The notes under the pieces were generated by a model. The model made no database searches. It saw only the letters and a list, made by a program, of their open reading frames with translations, and was not told the DNA's origin. The position numbers and the translations under genes are program-made. A DNA stretch of 64,000 nucleotides from assembly GCA_051878795.1 (NCBI GenBank), contig JBJEKU010000095.1:1-64000 (forward strand). The letters run 5' to 3'. Positions 17,106 through 25,628 of this stretch are shown in pieces (the first letter of the stretch is position 1; each line of letters begins with the position of its first letter). The DNA comes from W1P20-047 sp051878795 (GTDB taxonomy: Bacteria; Actinomycetota; Coriobacteriia; Coriobacteriales; Eggerthellaceae).

Positions 17106-18119
17106 TTAGCCGTCGTACCCGAAGATGAAATCGCAAAACGGCGTGTACCATTCTTCGGGAGCCTCGACGCTACCCGCGGGAGTAATGCCGATATCGGTAG
17201 GATCCTTGTCGAAGTCGGCTTCGGATTCAAGGTCCTTCACATTCAGGGATACATCTCCCGGCATTACCATGCCGAATTCATCCCGCGCGGCATCTTCGAC
17301 CCCCTGATCGGAATTGAGCGTCTCCACCTCGTCCTTCAGCTGATCGTAGTATTCCTGCAGGGCGGCATATTCGGCCTCGCTCTTCGCGTTATTGCGTAAG
17401 GCGACGTAGTAATCACGTACGGAAGGATAAATGAACATGAGGGCGACTACGACAGCCAGCGCCGCCACAAGCCCCCTGTAAAAAGCCTTGCTGTGGGGTT
17501 TCTTCACGAACTCGACCGCAGCAGAAGCCAAATCGAGGATTCCGTTGGTGATAAGGGAGGCCAAATCTCCCGCGGACTTCGGCTTGCGCAGGGTTCTGCG
17601 CTTCTGGGAGCGGGCATCCTTGGATGCCTTCCCTTTCTTGGAAGAAGCCTTCCCACGCACCCCCTTGCCTACCGCAACGGGATTTTCCGCATCGCCCCGA
17701 ACCTCCGCAGCACCCCGTGCGGTATCGCCAGCACCCTTGGCTGCCCGCTTCTTCTCGCTGCGCTTCTGGGAGGGGCTCTTCGCCTTGCGCGATGCAGCCT
17801 GCTTCACCGACGGCCTATCCGAGGACACCCGCGGATCCTTGGCGGCGGCAAGCGCGGCCTCGGAAGCGTCGGGCTCTTCGAGCGACATGGCAACGCTTTT
17901 CAAGCTGGACTGCCTGGACGGTCCCGCAGAAACAGGACGCGCCTGGGATGTACGCCTTGCAGGAGGCCTGGACTTGCCGGCAGGAATGCCCGCGGCATCC
18001 AAGGCCGTGAAGTCGCCCGCAGGAGACCCACCCACGGCGCGGGCCCGGTTCTGGGATGCAGGAGACGCCGCACTGTCGCGCGCTGCGGAATAATCGAATA
18101 TGGGCGCCTTCTCAGCCAA
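17106..18119 (-). CDS. DivIC/FtsB-like septum formation initiator with long basic N-terminal tail
   Basis: A 337-residue single-pass membrane protein. Residues 1-200 are low-complexity and rich in A, K, R and S (SQKRSEKKRAAKGAG region), predicted disordered and cytoplasmic. One membrane segment (about 215-237, LVAALAVVVALMFIYPSV) is followed by a coiled coil (about 245-285) and EDAARDEFGMVMPGD, the conserved end of the DivIC/FtsB domain. DivIC/FtsB proteins join FtsL and FtsQ/DivIB in the division complex. The start is TTG at 18119, chosen for its strong AAGGAGGAGAGC; the next Met is near residue 78. The tail is far longer than in typical DivIC (about 100-130 residues in total). Confidence 0.85.
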   Translation of the reverse strand: MAEKAPIFDYSAARDSAASPASQNRARAVGGSPAGDFTALDAAGIPAGKSRPPARRTSQARPVSAGPSRQSSLKSVAMSLEEPDASEAALAAAKDPRVSSDRPSVKQAASRKAKSPSQKRSEKKRAAKGAGDTARGAAEVRGDAENPVAVGKGVRGKASSKKGKASKDARSQKRRTLRKPKSAGDLASLITNGILDLASAAVEFVKKPHSKAFYRGLVAALAVVVALMFIYPSVRDYYVALRNNAKSEAEYAALQEYYDQLKDEVETLNSDQGVEDAARDEFGMVMPGDVSLNVKDLESEADFDKDPTDIGITPAGSVEAPEEWYTPFCDFIFGYDG

Positions 18120-18225
18120 GCTCTCCTCCTTCTGCGGACCACGCTGCGATATTTCGCGAAAAGTTCAATTCGTTTAATCTATCATGCGTCCGGCATAAGC
18201 GCCGAAAACGCACGAAATAGCCAAA

Positions 18226-18249
18226 GCAGGCCGCCATTAGGCGGCCTGC
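18226..18249 (-). terminator. terminator after gatB
   Basis: A perfect 10-bp stem GCAGGCCGCC/GGCGGCCTGC with a 4-nt loop lies 48 nt after the gatB stop. The minus strand continues TTTGGC, so the T tract is short, but the hairpin is very stable. Confidence 0.7.
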
Positions 18250-18297
18250 CCATTCCTACCCGGAAACGATTCCACGAGCAGGGTGAACTTCTTCGGA

Positions 18298-19866
18298 TCA
18301 GCCTTCCAGCTTCTGGGAAAGCATCTGATTGATGAGTTTGGGATTGCCCTGACCCTTCATGGCCTTCATGCACTGGCCGACGAAGAAGCCGATCAGGCCG
18401 GTCTTTCCGCCCTTGTACTGCTCGACCTTATCGGGGTTCGCTGCTAGCACTTCGTCGACGACCGCTTCGATGGCACCGGTATCGCTGACTTGCTTCATGC
18501 CGCGCTCTTCCACGATGGCGGCGGGATCCTTGTCCTCTTCCAGGATCGCAGAGAATACTTCCTTACCCTGCTTGGAGGAAATGGCATCCTTCGCCACCAG
18601 GTCGACGAGCGCGACCGCACGCGCCGGGGTGAGTGGCGACGACGCCAGGTCGAAATCCTGGTCGGCATTCATAAGGGCGGCGATGTCGTTGTTGATCAGG
18701 TTCGCCAAGGGTTTTGCCAGCTTCGCATCGGCATCCTGCATGCATGCCTCGAAGAAATCGGCGGTGGCCATGTTCTCCACCAACTGGCGGGAATCGTACC
18801 CGGAAAGGCCGAAGCTCTCGGCGAAGCGGGCAGCCTTCTGATCGGGAAGCTCGGGCAGCTTCGCACGCACCGCCTCGATGAATTCGTCGGACAGGTCGTA
18901 GGGAGCAAGGTCGGGATCGGGGAACATACGGTAGTCGTCCGCGGTTTCCTTCACGCGCATGACGATGGTGCGCTTTGCGGAAGGATCCCAATGACGGGTT
19001 TCCTGGTAGATGATGCCGCCCTCTTCCAGAACCTCCGCCTGACGGCAGATCTCGTACGCCAGGCCGTCATGCAGGCTCTTGAAGCTGTTGATGTTCTTGA
19101 GCTCGGTCTTGGTACCGAACTGGGTGGTTCCGCGGCGGCGCAGCGAGATATTGCCGTCTGCGCGCAGGCTGCCTTCCTCCATGCTGCAGTCGGAGATGCC
19201 CAAGGCGAGGAAGATCTGCCGGAGCTTCTGCATGAACAGGCGCGCCTCTTCGGGGGTACGCAGGTCGGGCTCGGTAACGAGTTCGATCAACGGGGTGCCC
19301 GCACGGTTGTAGTCGACCAGCGAATGGGTTGCGCCGCTGATACGGCCCTCGCCGCCGCCCATGTGGATCATCTTGCCGGCGTCTTCTTCCATATGGATAC
19401 GGGTGATGCCCACGCGCGCCGTATAGCCTTCGGCGGTACGGGTCACGTTTTCAGCAGACTCCCCTTCTTCCAGCTGCGCCATGATGGGACGTTCGGAAGC
19501 GCCCTTGCCATCGACGTTCAGATCGAGCCAACCCCTCATGCAGAATGCCTTGGGGCCCTGCGTGGTCTGGAAGTTCTTCGCCATATCGGGATACATGTAA
19601 CCCTTACGGTAGAACATGGTGTGCTTCTCGATCTCGCAGTTGGTTGCCAGGCCGGCGAGCACGATGTTCTCGATGGCCGCCTTGTTGGGTACGGGCAAGG
19701 CTCCGGGAAGGCCCAGGCAAACCGGGCAGGTATGGGTATTGGGCTCTGCGCCGAATTCCAACTTGCATCCGCAGAACATCTTGGTGTTCAGCTTGGTCAG
19801 CTCGCAGTGGACCTCCAGGCCGATAACCGCTTCCCAATCCTTCAGGACCTCTTCCATGGTCTTCAT
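18298..19866 (-). CDS. gatB: Asp-tRNA(Asn)/Glu-tRNA(Gln) amidotransferase subunit B
   Basis: The tRNA-binding and kinase subunit of GatCAB. It phosphorylates mischarged Glu-tRNA(Gln) or Asp-tRNA(Asn) before amidation with ammonia from GatA. The 522-residue protein opens with EAVIGLEVHCEL and carries zinc cysteines CGCK and CPVCLGLPG, the PET112 signature (DYNRAGTPLIELVTEPD), and a C-terminal YqeY-like helical tail. ATG 19866 is preferred because it follows the gatA stop by 1 nt and has GGGCGGTGAATAGC upstream; GTG 19875 would sit too close to the SD. It is last in the gatC-gatA-gatB operon. Its presence suggests that Gln- and/or Asn-tRNA are made by the indirect route. Confidence 0.96.
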   Translation of the reverse strand: MKTMEEVLKDWEAVIGLEVHCELTKLNTKMFCGCKLEFGAEPNTHTCPVCLGLPGALPVPNKAAIENIVLAGLATNCEIEKHTMFYRKGYMYPDMAKNFQTTQGPKAFCMRGWLDLNVDGKGASERPIMAQLEEGESAENVTRTAEGYTARVGITRIHMEEDAGKMIHMGGGEGRISGATHSLVDYNRAGTPLIELVTEPDLRTPEEARLFMQKLRQIFLALGISDCSMEEGSLRADGNISLRRRGTTQFGTKTELKNINSFKSLHDGLAYEICRQAEVLEEGGIIYQETRHWDPSAKRTIVMRVKETADDYRMFPDPDLAPYDLSDEFIEAVRAKLPELPDQKAARFAESFGLSGYDSRQLVENMATADFFEACMQDADAKLAKPLANLINNDIAALMNADQDFDLASSPLTPARAVALVDLVAKDAISSKQGKEVFSAILEEDKDPAAIVEERGMKQVSDTGAIEAVVDEVLAANPDKVEQYKGGKTGLIGFFVGQCMKAMKGQGNPKLINQMLSQKLEG

Positions 19867-19867
19867 G

Positions 19868-21364
19868 CTATTCACCGCCCTTCACGGCCGCCTCGCCCGC
19901 AAAATCGGGGGCAACGCCGACGCACTGGTATTCGCGCTCCAAGGCCGCAGCGGCACGGAGCATGTTCGCATCCTTGAACGGCGGGGCGATCAGCTGGACG
20001 CCCACGGGCATGCCGGAATCCTCGCCCAATCCCACGGGCAGATTCATGCCGCCGTTGCCGGCGATGTTGATGGAAATGGTGAACATATCCGCCAGGTACA
20101 TGCTGGTGGGATCGGATACGGCCCCGAACTTCCAAGCCACCGAAGGCGCGATGGGGGACAGGATGACGTCCACCTTCTGATAGGCGTTCAGGTAATCCTG
20201 GGTGATCAGCGTGCGGATCTGCTGTGCGGGATAGTAGTACTTGTCGTACACGCCCGAGGAGAGCAGGTAGCTGCCCAGCATGATGCGGCGGCGCGCCTCG
20301 ACGCCGAAGCCCTGGGCACGGCTCGCCTCGTACTGGCCCCCCAGATCCTTATGGCCGGGGTCGCAGTAACCGTAGCGGACCGAGTCGAACCTGGACAGGT
20401 TGGAGAAGGCCTCGCAGGGAGCGAGGACGTAATAAGCGCTGATCGCCGCCTGGGCATTGGGAAGCTCGATCTCGACGATCTCCGCCCCCAGGGAAGCAAG
20501 CTTCTCCGCTGCGCCCATCACGGCATTGCGAACCTCGCGGTCCAGGCCCTCGGCGTCCAGGAAGGCGGGGACGATACCCACCTTCATGCCCTCGACACCC
20601 TGGTCCAGATTCGCGGTGAAATCGAAGTCGCAGGCCTGGCTGGTGCAATCCAGCGGGTCGCGGCCGCAAAGCGCGTTCAGGGTAAGCGCTGCATCGCGGA
20701 CGTTTCGCGCGAAGGGGCCCACCTGGTCGAGCGAGCTGCCGAAGGCGACGACGCCATAGCGGCTCACAGCGCCATAGGTGGGCTTCACGCCCACGACGCC
20801 GCAGAAGCTTGCCGGCTGGCGGATGGATCCGCCGGTATCGCTGCCCAAAGCGACCGTAGCCAGGCCGGCTGCAACCGCGGCAGCACTGCCACCCGAGCTG
20901 CCGCCGGGAACGCGGTCCAAGCCCCAGGGGTTCTTGGTCGTGCCGAAGGCGCTGGTCTCGGTAGTGGAGCCGAAGGCGAATTCGTCCATGTTCAGCTTAC
21001 CCAAAGGCAGTCCGCCGGCATCGATGACCTTCTGCACGCAAGTTGCGGTATAGGGAGAAACATAGTTCTCCAGCATACGGGAGGCACAGGTGGTATGCGT
21101 CCCGATCTGGTTCATGTTGTCTTTGAAGGCAACGGGCACGCCCGCCAAGGGACCCATCTGGTCGAAGTCGCCTTCGGCGATCGCCTTATCGACTTCGGCG
21201 GCCTTCGCCAAAGCGAGTTCGGGGGTTACCTCCAGGAATGCGTTCACCGCACCATCGATGCGCTCGATACGGTCCAAAGACGACTGCGCGACCTCGGTCG
21301 CGGAGAAATCGCCCACGCGCAGACCCGCCTGGATGGCGTCGACACCCATGCAAGCGAAATCCAT
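19868..21364 (-). CDS. gatA: Asp-tRNA(Asn)/Glu-tRNA(Gln) amidotransferase subunit A
   Basis: The glutaminase subunit of GatCAB, an amidase-signature enzyme of 498 residues. The Ser-cisSer-Lys triad is visible: Lys in VAFKDNMN (about 81), the glycine/serine-rich VPGGSSGGSAAA (about 150-161) and GSDTGGSIRQPA (about 176-187). It hydrolyses glutamine and channels ammonia to GatB. The start at 21364 overlaps the gatC stop by one base (TAATG), with GGAGGTGAAGCATA before it, showing tight translational coupling. A typical member in length and motifs. Confidence 0.97.
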   Translation of the reverse strand: MDFACMGVDAIQAGLRVGDFSATEVAQSSLDRIERIDGAVNAFLEVTPELALAKAAEVDKAIAEGDFDQMGPLAGVPVAFKDNMNQIGTHTTCASRMLENYVSPYTATCVQKVIDAGGLPLGKLNMDEFAFGSTTETSAFGTTKNPWGLDRVPGGSSGGSAAAVAAGLATVALGSDTGGSIRQPASFCGVVGVKPTYGAVSRYGVVAFGSSLDQVGPFARNVRDAALTLNALCGRDPLDCTSQACDFDFTANLDQGVEGMKVGIVPAFLDAEGLDREVRNAVMGAAEKLASLGAEIVEIELPNAQAAISAYYVLAPCEAFSNLSRFDSVRYGYCDPGHKDLGGQYEASRAQGFGVEARRRIMLGSYLLSSGVYDKYYYPAQQIRTLITQDYLNAYQKVDVILSPIAPSVAWKFGAVSDPTSMYLADMFTISINIAGNGGMNLPVGLGEDSGMPVGVQLIAPPFKDANMLRAAAALEREYQCVGVAPDFAGEAAVKGGE

Positions 21365-21672
21365 TATGCTTCACCTCCACCAAGGATGGACGGGATCAGG
21401 AAGCTTCCGTCCTGCTGCTTCGGCGCATTGGAGAGGGCTTCCTCCTGAGTGAAGCTGGTTCCCTCAACGTCTTCGCGCATCACATTGGAAAGATCGCCGA
21501 CCGGATGGAACGTGGGCTTAACGCCCTCCAGGTCGTACTCGGTAATAGGCTTGAGGCTTTCGATGATAGCGTTCAAGTCTTCCGTCATTGCAGGAAGCTC
21601 TTCGTCGGTCAGGCCGATACGGGCGTATTCTGCAATGGCGCGCACGTCTTTTTCGCTTACATGCTGGGTCAT
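21364..21672 (-). CDS. gatC: Asp-tRNA(Asn)/Glu-tRNA(Gln) amidotransferase subunit C
   Basis: A small subunit of 102 residues that wraps around GatA and stabilises the GatA-GatB complex. It begins MTQHVSEKDVRAIAEYARIGLTDEE-like, matching the GatC start (VxxIAxLARLxLxxEE), and carries the family's C-terminal FxPVxxxxNVMREDV pattern (residues about 55-70). The start at 21672 follows AAGGTGAGCTTCA. It is first in the operon and is preceded by an extended -10 promoter at 21710-21721. Confidence 0.95.
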   Translation of the reverse strand: MTQHVSEKDVRAIAEYARIGLTDEELPAMTEDLNAIIESLKPITEYDLEGVKPTFHPVGDLSNVMREDVEGTSFTQEEALSNAPKQQDGSFLIPSILGGGEA

Positions 21673-21709
21673 TGAAGCTCACCTTCGCGATTGTTTTTAC
21701 ACATACGGG

Positions 21710-21721
21710 CCAATGATACCA
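21710..21721 (-). promoter_or_regulatory. extended -10 promoter for gatCAB
   Basis: The minus strand reads TGGTATCATTGG, identical over 12 bases to the element before lysC. The hexamer TATCAT (21718-21713) lies 41 nt before the gatC ATG. There is no clear -35. Confidence 0.68.
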
Positions 21722-21748
21722 AAGCAGCGCGCAAGGACGCAGGCTGAA

Positions 21749-22222
21749 TCAACGGCGCCCGCGAAGCGCTAGCACGCAGGCAAGCGAACCCAAGGCCGCA
21801 CCCAGGGTATCGGTCAGCCAATCCAAAGGGTCGCACATCCTGGTAGGGACGAACAGCTGGTGGAATTCGTCCGTCACCCCATAGGCGCTCGCACACAGCA
21901 GCGCGAACAGGAAGGACTTCCCCAGGCCGAGGCGGCAGGAGAACGCATTCGCCAGCAGCGCGCCGAACACCAGGTATTCCCCGAAATGGCAGATGACCGA
22001 AAAGCTGTCGGGGCCCAAGCCCAACAAGGCGAGGAAGCCTACGGCGACTTCCCGCACTTGGCCGGTGAAGCCGGACGAAAGCCCCGAAGACTGCTGTGCC
22101 GACATGGAGAAGATCACAGCCGCCCACGCGATGACGAGCAGCCAGGAGAACCCCGTTGCCACCAGGCCCCTCCGACGGGAAGCCGAATCCCGTCCTCCAG
22201 CTGCACCCTTCTGCCTAGCCAC
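21749..22222 (-). CDS. VanZ-like membrane protein
   Basis: A 157-residue VanZ-family integral membrane protein with about four hydrophobic segments (about 20-40, 75-92, 100-116, 136-152). Family motifs are FSMSAQQSS after the first segment, the His-containing CHFGEYLVFGALLA, and TDEFHQLFVPTRMCDPLDWLTDTLGA near the C-terminus (shown in part). VanZ itself confers low-level teicoplanin resistance; most chromosomal homologues have no known role, so no resistance claim is made. The start is GTG at 22222 with AAGGGGCGATCT upstream. It overlaps the larC stop by 8 nt, so it is co-translated with the lar genes. Confidence 0.88.
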   Translation of the reverse strand: MARQKGAAGGRDSASRRRGLVATGFSWLLVIAWAAVIFSMSAQQSSGLSSGFTGQVREVAVGFLALLGLGPDSFSVICHFGEYLVFGALLANAFSCRLGLGKSFLFALLCASAYGVTDEFHQLFVPTRMCDPLDWLTDTLGAALGSLACVLALRGRR

Positions 22223-22790
22223 AGATCGCCCCTTCCCCGAATTCGTCCACGAAATGCAGGATCATCGCCGCCGAGCTGGGAGTGCACAACTCCCCATCCA
22301 GGCGGACGGGATGCACGGGAATGCCCTGCGCGAGGATTGCCGCGGTTGCCGGCGCGGGAATGGGAAGCTCGCCATGCGCGCAGCGCACGGTCCCCGATCC
22401 CACCTGGACGGGCGTCGCCGTGATGCGGCCAACACGGGCCGCCTCGACCATCAGGCATACCCGCAGCACGCCTTCGATGCCCGCTGCATTGCCCACCTCG
22501 TGGAAGTGCTCTTGCCCAGGCTCCACCCCATGCGCCTGCGCCTCGGCGCGCGAGAGGATGCCGTAGATCCCACGCATGTCGGATCTTACCGCCTCGCTCA
22601 CACCTTCCAAGGCATCGATGGTTGCAAGCACTTCACGGTAATCGTGGTGATGCCTGGCGGGAACGCCCGCCCTGGCCACGCGCTCTTCGGAGTCGTCATC
22701 GATTCCGCACGCTTCCAGATGCCTCTCCAGCTGGGAGATGATCGATGCCCTCGTGGCGCTTTCCCTGAAATCGAAATGAAGCCCGTCCAC
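22215..22790 (-). CDS. larC: shortened LarC-like nickel insertion protein
   Basis: A 191-residue protein matching the central part of the LarC (DUF111) N-domain. Visible are RHHHDYREV (His-rich metal region), AEAQAHG, EHFHEVGN (about 93-100), GTVRCAHGELPIPAPA and GELCTPSSAA near the end. Full LarC inserts nickel into the pincer nucleotide cofactor of LarA and needs a second, C-terminal domain, often reached by a frameshift. Here the usual first 60-80 residues (with the GDM motif) and the whole second domain are missing, and vanZ occupies the following DNA. The start is GTG at 22790 with AAGGAGCGTCTGAA. It follows larB by 52 nt. It may be a distinct LarC-like family or a reduced form. Confidence 0.75.
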   Translation of the reverse strand: MDGLHFDFRESATRASIISQLERHLEACGIDDDSEERVARAGVPARHHHDYREVLATIDALEGVSEAVRSDMRGIYGILSRAEAQAHGVEPGQEHFHEVGNAAGIEGVLRVCLMVEAARVGRITATPVQVGSGTVRCAHGELPIPAPATAAILAQGIPVHPVRLDGELCTPSSAAMILHFVDEFGEGAICG

Positions 22791-22842
22791 TTCAGACGCT
22801 CCTTCCCCTAGATGTGCCGGAAAGGTTCGCCCGACACCGAGT

Positions 22843-23601
22843 CTATTCTACGACACCGATATGATCGATCATCGAGGCAAGGTATCCTGCACCGAATCCG
22901 TTATCGATGTTCACCACGGAAACGCCGCTCGCGCAGGAGTTGAGCATCGCGAGCAAGGCGGCCACCCCCCCGAACGACGCCCCATAGCCTACGCTTGTAG
23001 GCACGGCGATAACCGGGCACGAAGCCAAGCCGGCAACGACGCTCGGCAGGGCGCCTTCCATGCCTGCAACGGCGACGATCGCCCGCGCACGGGCGATTTC
23101 GTCCGAATGCGCAAGAAGCCTATGGATTCCGGCAACGCCCACATCGTAAAGGCGGACCACCCGGCTCCCCAGGGCCTCGGCGGTAAGCGAAGCCTCCTCC
23201 GCAACGAAGAGGTCGCTCGTTCCCGCACAGGCGACGGCAACGTAACCCGCACCGTCCGGTTGGGGCTTTCCGCCCACCAGCCCCACACGGGGAAGCTCGT
23301 AGTATTCCAAGTCGAGATCATCGGAGAGGATATGCGCCTTCCCGCTATCGAGACGCGTGATGAGCACCCGCTTCTGGCCGGCGGATTCCATGGACCGGCA
23401 GATTTCCAGGATCTGGCCTGCCGTCTTGCCCTCGCCGTAGATCACCTCGGATACCCCCTGGGAAAGGGCGCGATGGTGGTCTACCTTCGCAAAACCCAGG
23501 TCGCTGAAAGGCGCGGTCTGGAAACGTGCGAGCGCCTGGTCGACGGACACATCGCCCGAGGCGACCCGCTCGAGCAGCCTCCTTGCCTCCCTTGCCTCCA
23601 T
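22843..23601 (-). CDS. larB: nickel-pincer cofactor biosynthesis protein LarB
   Basis: LarB carboxylates and hydrolyses nicotinic acid adenine dinucleotide to make pyridinium-3,5-biscarboxylate mononucleotide, the first step of the nickel-pincer cofactor of lactate racemase-type enzymes. The 252-residue protein has an N-terminal helical part (to about 60) and a PurE/AIRC-like domain with CAGTSDLFVAEEA (about 125-137), GMEGALPSVVAGL (about 178) and VNIDNGFGAGYLA near the C-terminus, all LarB signatures. The start at 23601 follows GAGGGGGGTTTT. The next gene is a shortened larC. LarE (sulfur insertion) and LarA are not in the window. Confidence 0.93.
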   Translation of the reverse strand: MEAREARRLLERVASGDVSVDQALARFQTAPFSDLGFAKVDHHRALSQGVSEVIYGEGKTAGQILEICRSMESAGQKRVLITRLDSGKAHILSDDLDLEYYELPRVGLVGGKPQPDGAGYVAVACAGTSDLFVAEEASLTAEALGSRVVRLYDVGVAGIHRLLAHSDEIARARAIVAVAGMEGALPSVVAGLASCPVIAVPTSVGYGASFGGVAALLAMLNSCASGVSVVNIDNGFGAGYLASMIDHIGVVE

Positions 23602-23662
23602 AAAACCCCCCTCTCTGCCGCCCCGTATGGAACACAGGGATCCTTTCGCCCGAAGGCGGCCG

Positions 23663-24427
23663 CTATCGCTGAGAAATATCGTGGATACCCTGCATCAGCA
23701 CGCGAGCCTGCCCGATCTGCACCTGGCCGGGCGCCGAAGCCCGCCCAAGCGCGCAGAAGGTCATGCTCGAGCCGAAGAGCTCGCCGAGGATGCGGGTTGC
23801 GCCTCCTGCCGGGCCCATCGCCATAGTGAGCAAGGGCACCTGGGAGATACGGGAATAGCGCTCCGTCACCTGCATGACGCGCAGGGCATCGGCAGCATCC
23901 GCCGCCATGACGGCGAACTTGCAGACTCCCGCCCCCAGGCGCTCCATCCGTGCAAGCAACGCTTCCAGCTCGCCCGCTTCGGGGGTCTTCTGGAAATCAT
24001 GATGGGAGACCACGGGAACCGCCCCTGCCTCGCGGATGAGGCCGCACATGCGGGAAACCGCCTCGTCACCGAAACCGATTTCCACATCCACCATGTCAAC
24101 GCCTCCGACCGATGCCACCGATCCGATCAGGCGCTCATAAGCATCGGGGGGAAGCTCGGCCTGGCCGCCTTGCCCCTTCGAACGGAAGGTCGCCAACAGC
24201 AGGGTGCTCTCGAGGCATCCCGCAAGCCGGGCGCACAACCGGGCCATTGCACGCTCGTCGGCCGCTTCATCGCAGAAATCGAGCCTCAGCTCGACGCAAT
24301 CCGCACCTGCCCGCACCGCCCCATCCGCAGCCTCGAGGGCGTCATCCAGATTGCGGGGCATGATGGGGATGATCGCTTTCGGCATCCCTTGGCCTACCGT
24401 TATTCCCTTCCGCGTAAACGCCTGCAT
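23663..24427 (-). CDS. aroD: type I 3-dehydroquinate dehydratase
   Basis: Dehydrates 3-dehydroquinate to 3-dehydroshikimate in the shikimate pathway through a Schiff base. The 254-residue protein has the type I catalytic pair: His in VSHHDFQKTP (about 143) and Lys in CKFAVMA (about 173). The substrate loop GRASAPGQV near the C-terminus and the early VELRLDFCD are also typical. ATG 24427 (MQAFTRKG) is chosen because GGAAGGGGCGCG precedes it and the length fits. It lies upstream of larB in the same direction, 61 nt apart. Most actinobacteria use the unrelated type II enzyme, so the type I form is worth noting. Confidence 0.94.
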   Translation of the reverse strand: MQAFTRKGITVGQGMPKAIIPIMPRNLDDALEAADGAVRAGADCVELRLDFCDEAADERAMARLCARLAGCLESTLLLATFRSKGQGGQAELPPDAYERLIGSVASVGGVDMVDVEIGFGDEAVSRMCGLIREAGAVPVVSHHDFQKTPEAGELEALLARMERLGAGVCKFAVMAADAADALRVMQVTERYSRISQVPLLTMAMGPAGGATRILGELFGSSMTFCALGRASAPGQVQIGQARVLMQGIHDISQR

Positions 24428-24446
24428 CGCGCCCCTTCCATGCAGA

Positions 24447-24474
24447 CGCGCCGGACCCTGCTGGGTCCGGCGCG
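24447..24474 (-). terminator. strong hairpin between ychF and aroD
   Basis: A perfect 12-bp stem CGCGCCGGACCC/GGGTCCGGCGCG with a 4-nt loop lies between the ychF stop (24493) and the aroD start (24427). No T tract follows on the minus strand, so it may be a weak terminator or an RNA-processing hairpin rather than a classical terminator. Confidence 0.45.
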
Positions 24475-24492
24475 CCATGCGAAACGTCGTTC

Positions 24493-25557
24493 CTATACGT
24501 TGAACATGAAGTGCATGACGTCGCCGTCCTGCACCACGTATTCCTTGCCTTCCTGGCGCAGCTTACCGGCAGCCTTGCATCCGGCCTCGCCGTCAAGCTC
24601 GCTGTAGTCCTCGAAAGAGGCGGTGATCGCCTTGATGAAACCCCGCTCGAAATCGGAATGGATAACGCCGGCAGCCTGGGGGGCCTTGGCGCCGATGGGT
24701 ACGGTCCATGCACGGGTCTCGGTCTCGCCGCTGGTGAAGAAGGAATGCAGGCCCAAGAGCTTGTACGCCTCGCGGATAAGGCGGGCCAGGCCGCTTTCTT
24801 CCAAGCCCAGCGCCTCCAGGTATTCAGCCGCCTCTTCCGGATCCAGCTCGGCCAGGTCGGCCTCGATTTTCGCGGAGATAGGCACCGGGGTGCAGCCGTC
24901 GATTTCGGGAAGCTCGTCGTTCATGGCATCCTCGTCCACATTCGCGATGTAGAGCATGGGCTTCATGGTCAGAAGGTGCAAGTCGTAGATGCTCTTCGCC
25001 TCTTCCTCGGTCAGTCCCAAAGTGAGCGCACGGTTGCCCTCGTTCAGGCCCTCGTAGACCTTTTTCGCGGTTTCAAGCCGAAGGCCCAGGGACTTATCCC
25101 TCTTCGCTTCCTTTTCCAAGCGGGGCATGGCCTTCTCGATGGTTCCCATGTCCGCAAGGATCAGCTCGGTCTTGATGGTATCGACATCGGATGCGGGGTT
25201 GACCCTGCCGGCGACATGCACGACATCCGGGTCGCTGAAGAAACGGACCACCTCGCAGATCGCATCGGTTTCGCGGATATTCGCAAGAAACTGGTTGCCC
25301 AGGCCCTCGCCCTGGGATGCACCCGCAACCAAACCGGCGATGTCCACGAACTCTACAGTTGCAGGAACGATACGCGCAGGATTGTCGATTTCCGCCAGAC
25401 GGTTCAGGCGGGCGTCGGGAACGGGAACGATGCCCACGTTGGGTTCGATGGTGGCGAAGGGATAGTTCGCCGCAAGGCCGCCCTTGTTGGTGAGTGCGGT
25501 GAACAGCGTGGACTTGCCTACGTTGGGCAGGCCGACGATGCCGATGGAAAGTGCCAT
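24493..25557 (-). CDS. ychF: redox-regulated ATPase/GTPase YchF (OLA1 family)
   Basis: An OBG-family P-loop NTPase of 354 residues that prefers ATP. The G-domain starts at residue 1 with GIVGLPNVGKSTLF (G1), continues with DIAGLVAGASQGEGLGNQFL (G3 region) and NVDEDA (an N-x-x-E/D type G4, which explains ATP preference). A C-terminal TGS-like domain contains RGFIKAI and YVVQDGDVMHFMFNV. Proposed roles are in translation and oxidative stress; the exact job is unsettled. The start at 25557 has AAAGGAATCATC. It appears to have its own promoter (GGTATCAT, 25604-25599) and is followed by a hairpin before aroD. Confidence 0.95.
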   Translation of the reverse strand: MALSIGIVGLPNVGKSTLFTALTNKGGLAANYPFATIEPNVGIVPVPDARLNRLAEIDNPARIVPATVEFVDIAGLVAGASQGEGLGNQFLANIRETDAICEVVRFFSDPDVVHVAGRVNPASDVDTIKTELILADMGTIEKAMPRLEKEAKRDKSLGLRLETAKKVYEGLNEGNRALTLGLTEEEAKSIYDLHLLTMKPMLYIANVDEDAMNDELPEIDGCTPVPISAKIEADLAELDPEEAAEYLEALGLEESGLARLIREAYKLLGLHSFFTSGETETRAWTVPIGAKAPQAAGVIHSDFERGFIKAITASFEDYSELDGEAGCKAAGKLRQEGKEYVVQDGDVMHFMFNV

Positions 25558-25598
25558 GATGATTCCTTTATGACGTTGCCATTCTGTCTAACTGGCTC

Positions 25599-25607
25599 AT
25601 GATACCG
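25599..25607 (-). promoter_or_regulatory. -10 promoter element for ychF
   Basis: The minus strand reads CGGTATCAT, close to the TGGTATCATTGG element used elsewhere in the window, with C instead of the extended -10 T. It lies 42 nt before the ychF ATG. Confidence 0.45.
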
Positions 25608-25628
25608 CACCTAGGATGAAGACCGAAG

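Noticed and set aside
21749..22222. VanZ-like gene as a glycopeptide resistance determinant
   Set aside because: There is no vanA/B-type cluster around it; chromosomal VanZ-family proteins are widespread and mostly of unknown role.
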